A stretch of DNA of 64,000 nt from Hydrogenobaculum sp. 3684 (lineage in GTDB: Bacteria; Aquificota; Aquificia; Aquificales; Aquificaceae), in contig NC_015557.1 of NCBI RefSeq assembly GCF_000213785.1, positions 1 through 64,000 on the forward strand, given 5' to 3'. Of this stretch, positions 28,062-36,220 are shown piece by piece. Both the position numbers and the translations under genes were made by a program. Below the pieces are notes generated by a model. The model did not search any database. It had not been told where the DNA came from and saw only the letters and a program-made list of their open reading frames with translations. The stretch's first letter is position 1. Each line of letters opens with the position of its first letter.

Positions 28062-28964
28062 TTAACCCACAACTCCCATCTTCGTAGCATAAAAATAAAA
28101 TAATCTTTCTATGCCTATTGAATATCCTGCATAAGAAAAGCCGTTGTGATAATCTTTAACAAGTTTTTCTTTATCTTTTATAGGTTTGTAATTAGATGCA
28201 TTTTCTACGATATCTTTTATTTTTTCATAGTTTGTTTCTTCTACCCAACCGTTTGCTATTTCAACCCCATCTATAAAAAGCTCAAAGCGTTTTGATACAC
28301 CATCTTTACATGTAGACAATACACCTAGTTTACACGGGAAATCTGTTAAAAACTCTATTTGGCTTTTACCAAGTTTAGGTTGCATATGCACCATCATTTT
28401 ATCTATCAGCTCTTCCCATGTATCGCTATCGTCAAACTCATATCCAAAAGATATGAGGTTGTTTTTAAGTATATCTTCATCTTCAGAAAAAATGACTCCA
28501 AGGTATTCTTCGAATGCCTTTTCAAAAGGCGTTAACTTTGGTTTGGTCAAGATATCTTTTATATTTTCTCCGAAAAGCTCAAAAATAAGCTTAGATATCT
28601 CGTTTATTGCATTTGCATTCTCAACGTTGTAGCATTCTAACATTGTAAACTCTATGCTGTTTAAATTACCGCATTCTTCGTCTCTAAAGACTTTTGCTAT
28701 TTGGAATATATTTGATTTGTAGGTTTTCAAAAGGGCTTTCATAGATCTTTCTGGGGATGTATGAAGATACGCTTTTTCTTTTTTACCGCAGTAAGTTATA
28801 TCTATCTCCACTGGTTTTATATATTTCTCTAAATTTGGCTCATCTTGGATGTATGGTGTAAAAACTTCTGTGTAGCCTAATCTTTTGTAAAAACCTCTTA
28901 TCTTGTCTATAAACTCTTCATAAAGTTTTGGGGCTTTTAACGGTAAAGAAAAAATATCTATCAT
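28062..28964 (-). CDS. EpmA/PoxA-like class II lysyl-tRNA synthetase paralogue
   Basis: 300 aa class II aaRS core without the anticodon-binding domain. Motif 2 is FQIAKVFRDEECGNLNSIEFTMLECY and motif 3 is SYAGYSIGIERLFYFYA. This layout is that of EpmA (GenX, PoxA), which ligates beta-lysine to elongation factor P. efp, epmB and epmC are not in the window, so the function is family inference. The ATG at 28964 has GGAAGGT 5 bases upstream and overlaps the queC stop; the open frame extends 18 codons further upstream inside queC. Confidence 0.82.
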   Translation of the reverse strand: MIDIFSLPLKAPKLYEEFIDKIRGFYKRLGYTEVFTPYIQDEPNLEKYIKPVEIDITYCGKKEKAYLHTSPERSMKALLKTYKSNIFQIAKVFRDEECGNLNSIEFTMLECYNVENANAINEISKLIFELFGENIKDILTKPKLTPFEKAFEEYLGVIFSEDEDILKNNLISFGYEFDDSDTWEELIDKMMVHMQPKLGKSQIEFLTDFPCKLGVLSTCKDGVSKRFELFIDGVEIANGWVEETNYEKIKDIVENASNYKPIKDKEKLVKDYHNGFSYAGYSIGIERLFYFYATKMGVVG

Positions 28965-29611
28965 AAAATACCTTCCAATGCTTCTTTTCTTTGAATACAG
29001 GTAGCGCATTCTCCGCAAGGAGGTTCTGTGCCTTCATAACAGCTATAAGTTTTATCAAATGGTACACCAAGAGTTTTGCCAAGCTTAGCTATATCTTTTT
29101 TAGAAAAGCCTAAAAACGGAGCGTAAACGTATATTCTTTTTTTAGTTTTTACTACAAAAGAAGAACCTGCGTTGATGGCAGCTTCAGCAGAGGTTATAAA
29201 TTCTGGTCTACAATCCGGATAAGGTGCATCTACGGCGTGCACCGCTATACCTATATTCTCTATACCTAGTTCGTCTGCTATGCCTGAGGCTATAGCCAGA
29301 AAAGTAAGATTTCTCATCGGTACATAGGTTATAGGTACATCTTCTTGATAGCTTTCTTTTGGTATTTCTTTTTTGGAGACGCTTAAGAGTGGTGAGTGGA
29401 AGTTAATCTCTTTGTAATGTGGTATTTTTACAATAAAATGCTCCTTTATACCTACCATATTTGCAAGTTCTTTTGCGTACTTTAACTCTACTATATGTTT
29501 TTGACCATAATCAAAGGATATAGCGTAAACATCTTTAAACTTTGTTTTTGCTTCCCATAAAAGCGTAGCAGAATCCATTCCGCCAGACAAAAGCACTAAA
29601 ATATTAGACAT
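28961..29611 (-). CDS. queC: 7-cyano-7-deazaguanine synthase QueC
   Basis: Makes preQ0 from 7-carboxy-7-deazaguanine, ammonia and ATP for queuosine. 216 aa. The PP-loop is LLSGGMDSATLLWEA, and the C-terminal zinc site is YSCYEGTEPPCGECATCIQRKEAL with four Cys. AAGGTG precedes the ATG. queD, queE and queF are not adjacent. Confidence 0.95.
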   Translation of the reverse strand: MSNILVLLSGGMDSATLLWEAKTKFKDVYAISFDYGQKHIVELKYAKELANMVGIKEHFIVKIPHYKEINFHSPLLSVSKKEIPKESYQEDVPITYVPMRNLTFLAIASGIADELGIENIGIAVHAVDAPYPDCRPEFITSAEAAINAGSSFVVKTKKRIYVYAPFLGFSKKDIAKLGKTLGVPFDKTYSCYEGTEPPCGECATCIQRKEALEGIL

Positions 29612-29651
29612 ACCCTACACCTTAAACTTTTTAATAATCCGAAGTTTTGCT

Positions 29652-30539
29652 TTAATACTCACTAGCTACCTCTTCTGATGATATATTTTGTTGTATAGAG
29701 TTTGCTAAACCTTTAGCTCCTACTTGATTTGCAAGTTTTAAGGCTTTTTGATAGTAAAAGACCGCCTTATCTTTTTCGTTTTTGTTATCGTAATACCAAC
29801 CCATATATTGATAGCCAACTGCCTTCCAGTATTTGTTGCCGTTTACCAAGCTTAAACCCTTTTGTATATACGTTTTTGCATCTTTGAAATCTAAAAGCTT
29901 AAGATACAGAACGCCCATGTTTAGGTAAGTGGCACCTCCGTGAACTTTATCTCCTTTTTCATCGAAAGCTTGGGAGGATTTTGCATAATATAGAAGAGCC
30001 TTGTGAGGGTGGTTTAAATCTGCATAACAAAGGGCTATGTTGTTTAGTATGGTGGGACTTTGAGAACCTTGTTTTAAGGCTTTTTTATAAAACCTTATTG
30101 CGGAATCGTAATAGCCCTCCGAATAAAATATATGAGCTATATTTGAGAGGTTGTCTATTATACCGTTCTTATCTCCAAGAGACTTTGCTAATTTATAAGC
30201 TTTTGTATAGTTGTCTAGTGCTTTTGATTTGTCGCCGATCATGTCGTAACTAACACCCATGTAGTTGTAAAGCGCTTCTTTTTGATAACGAGTGTTTGCG
30301 TTTTTTGTGGCATTTTTCAAATAAGGTATAGCATACTTTGGCTCTCCTAAGGCAATGTAAGACATTGCTGCGCACATGTTGTAGTTAAAGTCGTATTTGT
30401 TCCATCTAAGAGATTTATTTGCCAAGTCTATGGCTTTTTGATAATCTTTAGATTGGAGCAAGTTTATGCATTGCTCAGCATCGGCGTAAGATATACCAAC
30501 AAAAAAAGTCGCTATAATTAAGAGTTTATATAACTTCAT
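29652..30539 (-). CDS. Exported tetratricopeptide repeat protein
   Basis: 295 aa: a signal peptide (about residues 1-20, ending SYADA) followed by about seven TPR units (for example AIPYLKNATKNANTRYQKEALYN, ALDNYTKAYKLAKSLGD, AIRFYKKALKQGSQSP). TPR solenoids bind partner proteins; the partner is unknown. The ATG is 6 bases after a TAAAAT box with no Shine-Dalgarno, and the gene is divergent from the HEMAH-motif gene with 82 bases between. Confidence 0.85.
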   Translation of the reverse strand: MKLYKLLIIATFFVGISYADAEQCINLLQSKDYQKAIDLANKSLRWNKYDFNYNMCAAMSYIALGEPKYAIPYLKNATKNANTRYQKEALYNYMGVSYDMIGDKSKALDNYTKAYKLAKSLGDKNGIIDNLSNIAHIFYSEGYYDSAIRFYKKALKQGSQSPTILNNIALCYADLNHPHKALLYYAKSSQAFDEKGDKVHGGATYLNMGVLYLKLLDFKDAKTYIQKGLSLVNGNKYWKAVGYQYMGWYYDNKNEKDKAVFYYQKALKLANQVGAKGLANSIQQNISSEEVASEY

Positions 30540-30545
30540 AAAAAT

Positions 30546-30551
30546 ATTTTA
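30546..30551 (-). promoter_or_regulatory. -10-like box for a leaderless TPR gene
   Basis: TAAAAT on the minus strand, 6 bases before the ATG at 30539; no Shine-Dalgarno between. Confidence 0.45.
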
Positions 30552-30608
30552 ACAGTAAAGACTTTGTTATATTATGATTTTAATTGTAGATTAAGTATAA
30601 ATTTTATT

Positions 30609-30614
30609 TATAAT
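30609..30614 (+). promoter_or_regulatory. -10 box for a leaderless HEMAH-protein gene
   Basis: TATAAT ends 7 bases before the ATG at 30622. No Shine-Dalgarno is present. The -35 is not clear. Confidence 0.55.
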
Positions 30615-30621
30615 AGATTTT

Positions 30622-31038
30622 ATGATAGGGGCTATTAGCTTTCCTATTTTATCTAAAAGCGATAAACCTACAAGCCAAAGAAGCATCCAAACCCAGCAAG
30701 AAATAAACCAACTAAAAGCCATAGATCGAGATGTTAGGGCTCATGAGATGGCTCACAAGATAGCCGGTGGAGATTTAACTGGTCCAATAAACTATAAGTA
30801 TGTAATAGGACCAAACGGTAAAAAGTACGCTGTGGGTGGTGATGTGAGTATAGATGTTTCACCAGGTCCTACTCCCCAAGCTACAATAAAAAAGATGGAA
30901 AGAGTTATAAAGGCAGCGCTAGCACCAGTAGACCCATCTGCTCAAGATAGGGCTGTAGCTGCCCAGGCTCAAATGATGTTAGAGCAAGCTCAAATGGAGT
31001 TACAAAAAGAAGGTTCTAATATATCTGTTTACACCTGA
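30622..31038 (+). CDS. SprA-related putative metalloprotease (HEMAH motif)
   Basis: 138 aa. LKAIDRDVRAHEMAHKIAGGDLTGP followed by YKYVIGPNGKKYAVGGDVSIDVSPG matches the SprA-related family; HEMAH is an HExxH zinc-protease-like motif. The C-terminal AALAPVDPSAQDRAVAAQAQ is also typical. Function in the family is not established to my knowledge. There is no signal peptide, so it is probably cytoplasmic. It converges on the hydrolase gene with a 10-base overlap. Confidence 0.75.
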   Translation: MIGAISFPILSKSDKPTSQRSIQTQQEINQLKAIDRDVRAHEMAHKIAGGDLTGPINYKYVIGPNGKKYAVGGDVSIDVSPGPTPQATIKKMERVIKAALAPVDPSAQDRAVAAQAQMMLEQAQMELQKEGSNISVYT

Positions 31039-31853
31039 TACACTTCTAACTTTTGACGCTTTATTTCTGTTAAAAAGTTGAAAAAATTTATTGTTTCACC
31101 TGAAACTATGTCTTTTTCGTTGTCCATAGTCACGATGTGATAGCTGTTTGAAAGTTCTACAAACTTTTTAACCTGACTTGGAGCTTTTTCGTATATATAC
31201 TTTGCCCCTTTTATAGAAGATAAGTCGTCTTCTTTTGAATGAATTAAGATAAACGGTGCTTTTAAGAGATTTACATGCTTTTTAATATATTTAGCCATTC
31301 GTTTTAGTTCTACTATAGTGGGAGCTGGTATTTTATCGTATGCCATGGCTTCATTTTTTTCAGCTTTCATCATCTGCATGATTTTTCTTCTCATGGCTTC
31401 ATTTTTTATGCCAAAGGGTTCTTTCTCTTTCCAATAGTAAATATGTTTTAACGGTGTATAAAGTCCAAGTGGTAGTAAAAATCTATACCAAGGTATTGCC
31501 CATCCATCTATATCCATTGCTGGTGCCCAAGAGCCAACACCGTCTATATCAGGAAACTCCATACCAAGCATAAGAGAGAGCATACCGCCTACGCATAGCC
31601 CAGCCACAAATACTTGGTTGTATTTAGCTTTTAAATCAAGATAAAAATTTTTGGCAAACTCGTAAAGCTCCTCCCATTTGGTTTTTTTAAGATCTTCAAG
31701 GCTAGAACAATGACCAGGTAGTATTGGAAAATATACATCGTAATTTGCCTTGGCAAAATCTCTGGCCACCCATCTTAGCTCTAAAGGTGTACCAGTAAGT
31801 CCGTGAAGAAGCAACACTGCTCTTTCGTTGTTGCTTTTTATAGAAAGATCCAT
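31029..31853 (-). CDS. Alpha/beta hydrolase, Est30-like, with Cys at the nucleophile position
   Basis: 274 aa. The oxyanion segment is LLHGLTGTPLELRW, the nucleophile elbow VAGLCVGGMLSL, the acid region HSKEDDLSS and the catalytic His in SYHIVTMD. It resembles carboxylesterase Est30, where the elbow is GLSMGG; here residue 87 is Cys (codon TGC), giving G-x-C-x-G as in dienelactone hydrolase. It starts 1 base after the aminotransferase stop, so the two are probably coexpressed. The substrate is unknown. Confidence 0.82.
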   Translation of the reverse strand: MDLSIKSNNERAVLLLHGLTGTPLELRWVARDFAKANYDVYFPILPGHCSSLEDLKKTKWEELYEFAKNFYLDLKAKYNQVFVAGLCVGGMLSLMLGMEFPDIDGVGSWAPAMDIDGWAIPWYRFLLPLGLYTPLKHIYYWKEKEPFGIKNEAMRRKIMQMMKAEKNEAMAYDKIPAPTIVELKRMAKYIKKHVNLLKAPFILIHSKEDDLSSIKGAKYIYEKAPSQVKKFVELSNSYHIVTMDNEKDIVSGETINFFNFLTEIKRQKLEVYQV

Positions 31854-31854
31854 A

Positions 31855-33216
31855 TTATATTACCCTTTTAAAAAGTTGGTCTAAAAGCTCTATAGCCATA
31901 TCTATTTCTTCGTTGGTAATCTCTAAAGACGGTGCAAGTGTAAAGACGTTTTTATAATAACCACCTACGTCCAACACTAACCCATATTTTTTGCCTTTAT
32001 AATCAAGATCTCCTTTTAGTCCCTCTTCCAATATCTTATCCGTTAGGGCTTTTGAGGGTGTAAAACCATCGCTTTCACATATTTCAACTCTAAGAGCAAG
32101 TCCTATACCGTCTACGTCCCCTATATTTTTATATTTTTTCTTTAGGCTTTTAAGACCTTCTAAAAACTTATCGCCTTTTTGTTTTACAATACTTTCATAA
32201 TCTTTTTCTTCTAGTATATTCATGACTTCTACTCCAGCTCTTACTCCTATAGGGTTTGAAGAAAACGTGGAATGAGTAGAGCCAGCTGGCCATATTTTAG
32301 GGTTTATAAGCTCTTCTTTTGCCCAAAGACCAGAAAGAGGGTTCATGCCGTTTGTAAGAGATTTTCCAAATACAACGATATCTGGCTTAACATCGTAATG
32401 CTCTATGCTCCACAGTTTACCAGTTCTATAAAATCCCATTTGGATTTCATCATCTACCAAAAGTATGTTGGCTTGATCTAAGATTTTTTTCAACCTTTTA
32501 AAATATTCTGGTGGAGCTTTTACATAACCGCCGGTACCTTGAATGGGCTCTATATAAAAGGCTGCATATTCACATTCGTTGGTTTTTGGATTGTATATAG
32601 AGTAATATTCTGATTCGAAAAGCTTTTCAAACTCTTTTACACAATAATAATCACAACTGTCTAAGTTTTTGCCGTAAGGACATCTGAAACAATAAGGAAA
32701 TGGGATAAAAAGCGCTCTGTCGCCAAAATGCCCAAACCTTTCTCTATACCTATAGCTAGATGTAATAGCGGTTGCACCTAGTGTTCTGCCGTGATATCCT
32801 CCCATAAAAGCGAAGTTTAAATTTTTCTTTTTGTAATTTCTTACAAGCTTTAAACTATCTTCTATGGCCTGAGAACCACCTACGTTGAAATGCACTCTTC
32901 CTTTTAGATTAAATCTTTTTAAATTAGCATCCACTATTTTCTTTGATAAGACTACTTTTTCCTCAAAAAGAAATTGAGAGGCCAGTTGTCCCATTTTGTC
33001 CATCTGATCTTTTATAGCGTTGTTTATGCGCTCGTTTTTGTATCCGAAATTACAAGCGCTGTACCACATTTGTAAATCTAAATATGGTTTGTTTTCTTCA
33101 TCGTAAAGGTAAGATCCTTCTGAAGCTTTGAAAATTTTTGGAGGGTTTAGATAATGTACCGTATCACCCCAAGAGCAAACTTCTTGTTCTATCGATAGTA
33201 TTTCCTCTTTCTTCAT
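31855..33216 (-). CDS. Class III PLP-dependent aminotransferase
   Basis: About 453 aa. The PLP-lysine motif is VVFGKSLTNG and the Asp that contacts the pyridine nitrogen is in LVDDEIQMGF; GGSQAIEDSLKL binds the phosphate. The family includes ornithine, GABA and acetylornithine aminotransferases; the substrate is undetermined. A four-Cys segment CFRCPYGKNLDSCDYYC near residue 190 could bind a metal or form a lid. I use the ATG at 33216, with GGAG 8 bases upstream; it overlaps the HAD gene by about 50 bases. Confidence 0.85.
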   Translation of the reverse strand: MKKEEILSIEQEVCSWGDTVHYLNPPKIFKASEGSYLYDEENKPYLDLQMWYSACNFGYKNERINNAIKDQMDKMGQLASQFLFEEKVVLSKKIVDANLKRFNLKGRVHFNVGGSQAIEDSLKLVRNYKKKNLNFAFMGGYHGRTLGATAITSSYRYRERFGHFGDRALFIPFPYCFRCPYGKNLDSCDYYCVKEFEKLFESEYYSIYNPKTNECEYAAFYIEPIQGTGGYVKAPPEYFKRLKKILDQANILLVDDEIQMGFYRTGKLWSIEHYDVKPDIVVFGKSLTNGMNPLSGLWAKEELINPKIWPAGSTHSTFSSNPIGVRAGVEVMNILEEKDYESIVKQKGDKFLEGLKSLKKKYKNIGDVDGIGLALRVEICESDGFTPSKALTDKILEEGLKGDLDYKGKKYGLVLDVGGYYKNVFTLAPSLEITNEEIDMAIELLDQLFKRVI

Positions 33217-33856
33217 GCAAATTCTCCAATACAAAAGGTAATTGATTTATTATATCTTCAAAATATGAAAAGCTAGTGAAATGACTAACGTTTTGAGCTT
33301 TTAGAAAGTTTAAGAGTTTACCTTTGGCAAATACAAAATCAGCGTTTTTGGAGGCACAAAAATCAGACATACCATCGCCTATATATATGGCCTTATCGTC
33401 TTTTAGCTTTTGCACAAGATGGCATTTGCAAACCCCAAGCTGGCAATCTTTTTGCGAATATCTGTAAAGCGTTTTAAATTTTTTGTTTATAAAATAAAGG
33501 TTGTTGGCATATATTCCATCAATTTTTTCTAAATGATCTTTTAATATTTTTCTTATGAAAAGCCTAAAACCATCACTTAAGATGTATACTTTGGCGTTAA
33601 AATTTGACTTTACATAATCCAAAAATTTTATAAAGCTTTTATCTATATGTACGTTGGATAGAAAATCTTCCAGTTGATCGTTTGTTATGTTTACTAGGGA
33701 CATCTGTATATCAAGACACTCTTTAGAGCTTATCTTACCTTCTTTCCAGAGCTTCTCAGCTTCTAACCATTCTTTAGATGCGAAGCGCTCCAAGAGCGCG
33801 TCTACAGTATCTTGGAGCGTTATAGTGCCGTCAAAATCACAAAAAAATGTTGTTAT
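33164..33856 (-). CDS. HAD phosphatase (MtnX/SerB-like) with apparent AUA start
   Basis: The frame must extend upstream of the first NTG start (TTG at 33793) to include the catalytic HAD motif I, FFCDFDGTIT, which is fully in frame. No ATG, GTG or TTG lies before that motif. An ATA at 33854-33856 sits 6-8 bases after GGAGAG, within the tpx stop region, and gives a 230 aa protein with DFDGT at residues 7-11. Motif II is ILSDGFR and motif IV is IYIGDGMSDF. The reaction is phosphate-ester hydrolysis; the substrate is unknown. It overlaps tpx by 4 bases and so may be coupled. Confidence 0.78.
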   Translation of the reverse strand: MTTFFCDFDGTITLQDTVDALLERFASKEWLEAEKLWKEGKISSKECLDIQMSLVNITNDQLEDFLSNVHIDKSFIKFLDYVKSNFNAKVYILSDGFRLFIRKILKDHLEKIDGIYANNLYFINKKFKTLYRYSQKDCQLGVCKCHLVQKLKDDKAIYIGDGMSDFCASKNADFVFAKGKLLNFLKAQNVSHFTSFSYFEDIINQLPFVLENLHEERGNTIDRTRSLLLG

Positions 33857-34359
33857 TTTAGACTCTCCAAAGCTTTGAGTACATCGTTGTAATCTGGTTC
33901 TGATGTGATCTCTGGTACTAGTTGAAAATATTTTATAGTGCCATCTTTACCCACTATGAAAATAGCTCTAGCCAAAAGCCCTTGCAATGGACCTTCCGTT
34001 ATAAGTATGCCGTAAGCTTTGCCAAAATCTTTGTTTCTAAAATCTGAAGCTACAGCTATGTTTTCCACTCCTTCAGTGGAGCAATATCTTTTTGATGCAA
34101 AAGGTAAATCCATAGATACAACCGTAGTATCTACGTCTTGCATTGAGCCAACAGCTTCGTTAAACTTACGGGTTTCCGTAGCGCATACTGGCGTGTCCAA
34201 AGATGGAACAGCTATTATTAGCTGTACTTTGTCTTTAGCTCCACCTATCTTTTTGGTGGATAGATCTGTTAGCACAACTTCTACTTCAGGAGCTTTATCT
34301 CCTACTTTTATATCACCTGAAAGTGATACATCGTTTCCTTTTAATTTGGTTTTGAGCAT
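33853..34359 (-). CDS. tpx: Thiol peroxidase Tpx (atypical 2-Cys peroxiredoxin)
   Basis: Reduces H2O2 and alkyl peroxides using thioredoxin. 168 aa. The peroxidatic Cys is residue 59 in SLDTPVCATETR, the resolving Cys is residue 93 in ASKRYCSTEGV. AAGGAGG lies about 8 bases before the ATG. It heads a run with the HAD phosphatase, aminotransferase and hydrolase. Peroxide defence suits a microaerobic hydrogen oxidiser. Confidence 0.96.
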   Translation of the reverse strand: MLKTKLKGNDVSLSGDIKVGDKAPEVEVVLTDLSTKKIGGAKDKVQLIIAVPSLDTPVCATETRKFNEAVGSMQDVDTTVVSMDLPFASKRYCSTEGVENIAVASDFRNKDFGKAYGILITEGPLQGLLARAIFIVGKDGTIKYFQLVPEITSEPDYNDVLKALESLK

Positions 34360-34435
34360 GTTTTACCTCCTTAGGTTTCGCCTATAAAGAATAGGTTTTT
34401 TAGCTTTTATTACAATGATTATAAGCAGTTTTAAT

Positions 34436-35335
34436 TTAGAAAAGCGTTTTTTGAGTTCTCTTCCCTGAAGATTTTTCTTTAAATATTGTATTTAAATCCT
34501 TTATTAAGCTTTTCATATTAAAAGCCAGAAAAAACTCTTCTACTTTTTTTAGGTCTATATTGTAAGATATCTTTAAGTCTTCTAAATGTATATCTATCAT
34601 ATTTAATATCTCTTCTGTGTTTAGTTTAATAAGCTTGTAAGCTAACTCTAAATCCTCTTTTGAGGCTTCTTTAAAAGTTTTTTGTATTTCGTCCCAGTTA
34701 TTTAATATGTTTTCTATAGAACCGTATTTTTCTAAAAGCTCAACAGCTTTTTTAGGACCAACACCTTTTATACCTTTTATATTGTCTACGCTATCTCCGA
34801 TAAGAGCAAGATAATCTGCCAATCTTGAAGGTGGTACGCCAAATTTTTCTATTACCGCTTGTTCGTCAAACACCTTGTTGGTGATAGGGTTTATTACAAT
34901 TATTTTTTTATCTTCTACAAGCTGCATTAAATCTTTATCTGGTGTGTAAATCGTAAGATTTTTATTCCATTCTTTTGATTTATGAGCAATGTAGGCTATT
35001 ATATCGTCTGCTTCCAAACCTTCTTTTTCTAAAAGTCTTATACCAAGCAAATTTATCGCTCGTTTTATAAGGGGTATTTGCGAAACAAGCTCGTTTGGGG
35101 TTTCTTTTCTAGTGGCCTTATACTCTTTGTATATCTTATCTCTAACTGTCGGGGCAGGTAAATCAAAAGCTATGGCAAAATACTCTGGTTTCTTAGTTTT
35201 TAATATAGAAAATATGGCTCTTATAAATCCATAAAAAGCACCAGTTTCTACGCCGTCTTCTGTTTTCAAAGAAGGTAAAGCATAATAACTTCTATATAAA
35301 AATGCAGAACCATCTAGAACGTATATTGTATCCAT
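34436..35335 (-). CDS. 5'-3' exonuclease (free-standing PolA N-terminal type)
   Basis: 299 aa flap/5' nuclease: YVLDGSAFLYRSYYALP, FAIAFDLPAPTVRDKIYKEYKATR, EGLEADDIIAY, TPDKDLMQLV and the helix-hairpin-helix IGDSVDNIKGIKGVGPKKAVELL. It is equivalent to the N-terminal domain of DNA polymerase I, which in Aquifex-type PolA is absent and encoded separately. It removes RNA primers and flaps. It starts 1 base after the DUF151 gene ends. Confidence 0.92.
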   Translation of the reverse strand: MDTIYVLDGSAFLYRSYYALPSLKTEDGVETGAFYGFIRAIFSILKTKKPEYFAIAFDLPAPTVRDKIYKEYKATRKETPNELVSQIPLIKRAINLLGIRLLEKEGLEADDIIAYIAHKSKEWNKNLTIYTPDKDLMQLVEDKKIIVINPITNKVFDEQAVIEKFGVPPSRLADYLALIGDSVDNIKGIKGVGPKKAVELLEKYGSIENILNNWDEIQKTFKEASKEDLELAYKLIKLNTEEILNMIDIHLEDLKISYNIDLKKVEEFFLAFNMKSLIKDLNTIFKEKSSGKRTQKTLF

Positions 35336-35830
35336 TTATATATTTTTTTCAAAATCCTCTGGTTTTATATTTTCAATCCAGCTTCTTAAATCCTCCTCTG
35401 TTACGTTTAAGTCATCTTGAATTTCTATATCGGCACTGTTGCTAAACAGATCTCTATTCACATAGATTGGTGCATCAAATCTAAGAGCTATGTTTATAGC
35501 ATCGCTTGGCCTTGAGTCTATGGCTAGTTCTTCCGTAGGAAGTTTTGAGTTTTGCAAGTGAATTGTGGCTATGTATGTGTTGTTTTCCACTGAATCTATT
35601 GTTACCATCTTTACCATATATCCTGTGCTTGTCAAGATATTTTTTATAAGATCGTAAGTCATAGGTCTTGGAGAATCCATACCTTGCATATTCATTACGA
35701 TGTTGTTGGCTTCAAAAACTCCTATCCATATGGGTAAAGCTAGATTATCGTCCTCTTTAGATTTCAAAACCACTATAGGCATTTGAGATATAGGATCTAT
35801 TCCCATACCGCTAACGTAAACCTCTACCAT
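35336..35830 (-). CDS. Bifunctional nuclease family protein (DUF151)
   Basis: 164 aa. Core motifs are LPIWIGVFEANNIVMNMQG and ELAIDSRPSDAINIALRFDAPIYVN, then a C-terminal UVR-like acidic tail. Members are called bifunctional nucleases from plant work, but bacterial function is unclear. The ATG at 35830 follows AGGAGG by 8 bases; the frame is open 26 codons upstream through the intergenic region, but those residues are not domain-like. Confidence 0.85.
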   Translation of the reverse strand: MVEVYVSGMGIDPISQMPIVVLKSKEDDNLALPIWIGVFEANNIVMNMQGMDSPRPMTYDLIKNILTSTGYMVKMVTIDSVENNTYIATIHLQNSKLPTEELAIDSRPSDAINIALRFDAPIYVNRDLFSNSADIEIQDDLNVTEEDLRSWIENIKPEDFEKNI

Positions 35831-35911
35831 TTTAAAAACCTCCTTATTGAAAATAATAGTTATTTTTTGATAAAAATCAAGTGGTATAAAGATAAAAGAT
35901 TTTGACATTGC

Positions 35912-35932
35912 GGCTGTCCTTGTTGGACAGCC
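35912..35932 (-). terminator. Hairpin after the oxidoreductase operon
   Basis: GGCTGTCC (35912-35919) and GGACAGCC (35925-35932) form an 8-base perfect stem with a 5-base loop, 15 bases beyond the last operon gene. On the minus strand the bases after it are not T rich; on the plus strand a TTTATATA tract follows. It could end transcription or act as a processing or stability element. Confidence 0.5.
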
Positions 35933-35947
35933 TTTATATATATTATT

Positions 35948-36217
35948 TTATTCTCCGCTATACTCTACTGAATCGATTTCTTCCATGAACTGCTCTGTTT
36001 GAAAAACTATAAACTTTGCTATTTCATCGTCTGACTTATCTGAAAGCTCTTCCATTATGTCTATCGTTTTTTGGTGTTTTGATCCATTTTCGGTGGTATA
36101 TGTTACTTTTACACAAGGGGGATTTGCTCCCTCCTCGCATACTTCCATATCAAGAGATGGATCAGAAAGCATCTCTGATACTTTAAATATTATGTTTTCT
36201 ATCCTTTTTTTATCCAT
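35948..36217 (-). CDS. Unknown small protein at the end of the oxidoreductase operon
   Basis: 89 aa, acidic, without a signal peptide or recognised motif. It has two Cys (in VCEEGANPPCVKV). The gene begins 3 bases after the ferredoxin-like subunit and runs in the same direction, so it belongs to the operon. It could be an accessory or assembly protein; I do not recognise it. Its position makes a role connected to the enzyme more likely than chance. Confidence 0.6.
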   Translation of the reverse strand: MDKKRIENIIFKVSEMLSDPSLDMEVCEEGANPPCVKVTYTTENGSKHQKTIDIMEELSDKSDDEIAKFIVFQTEQFMEEIDSVEYSGE

Positions 36218-36220
36218 ACA

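Noticed and set aside
34380..34410. CCTAT/ATAGG hairpin followed by T's between tpx and the exonuclease gene
   Set aside because: A 5-base stem with the T run on the wrong strand for the flanking genes; too weak to call a terminator.
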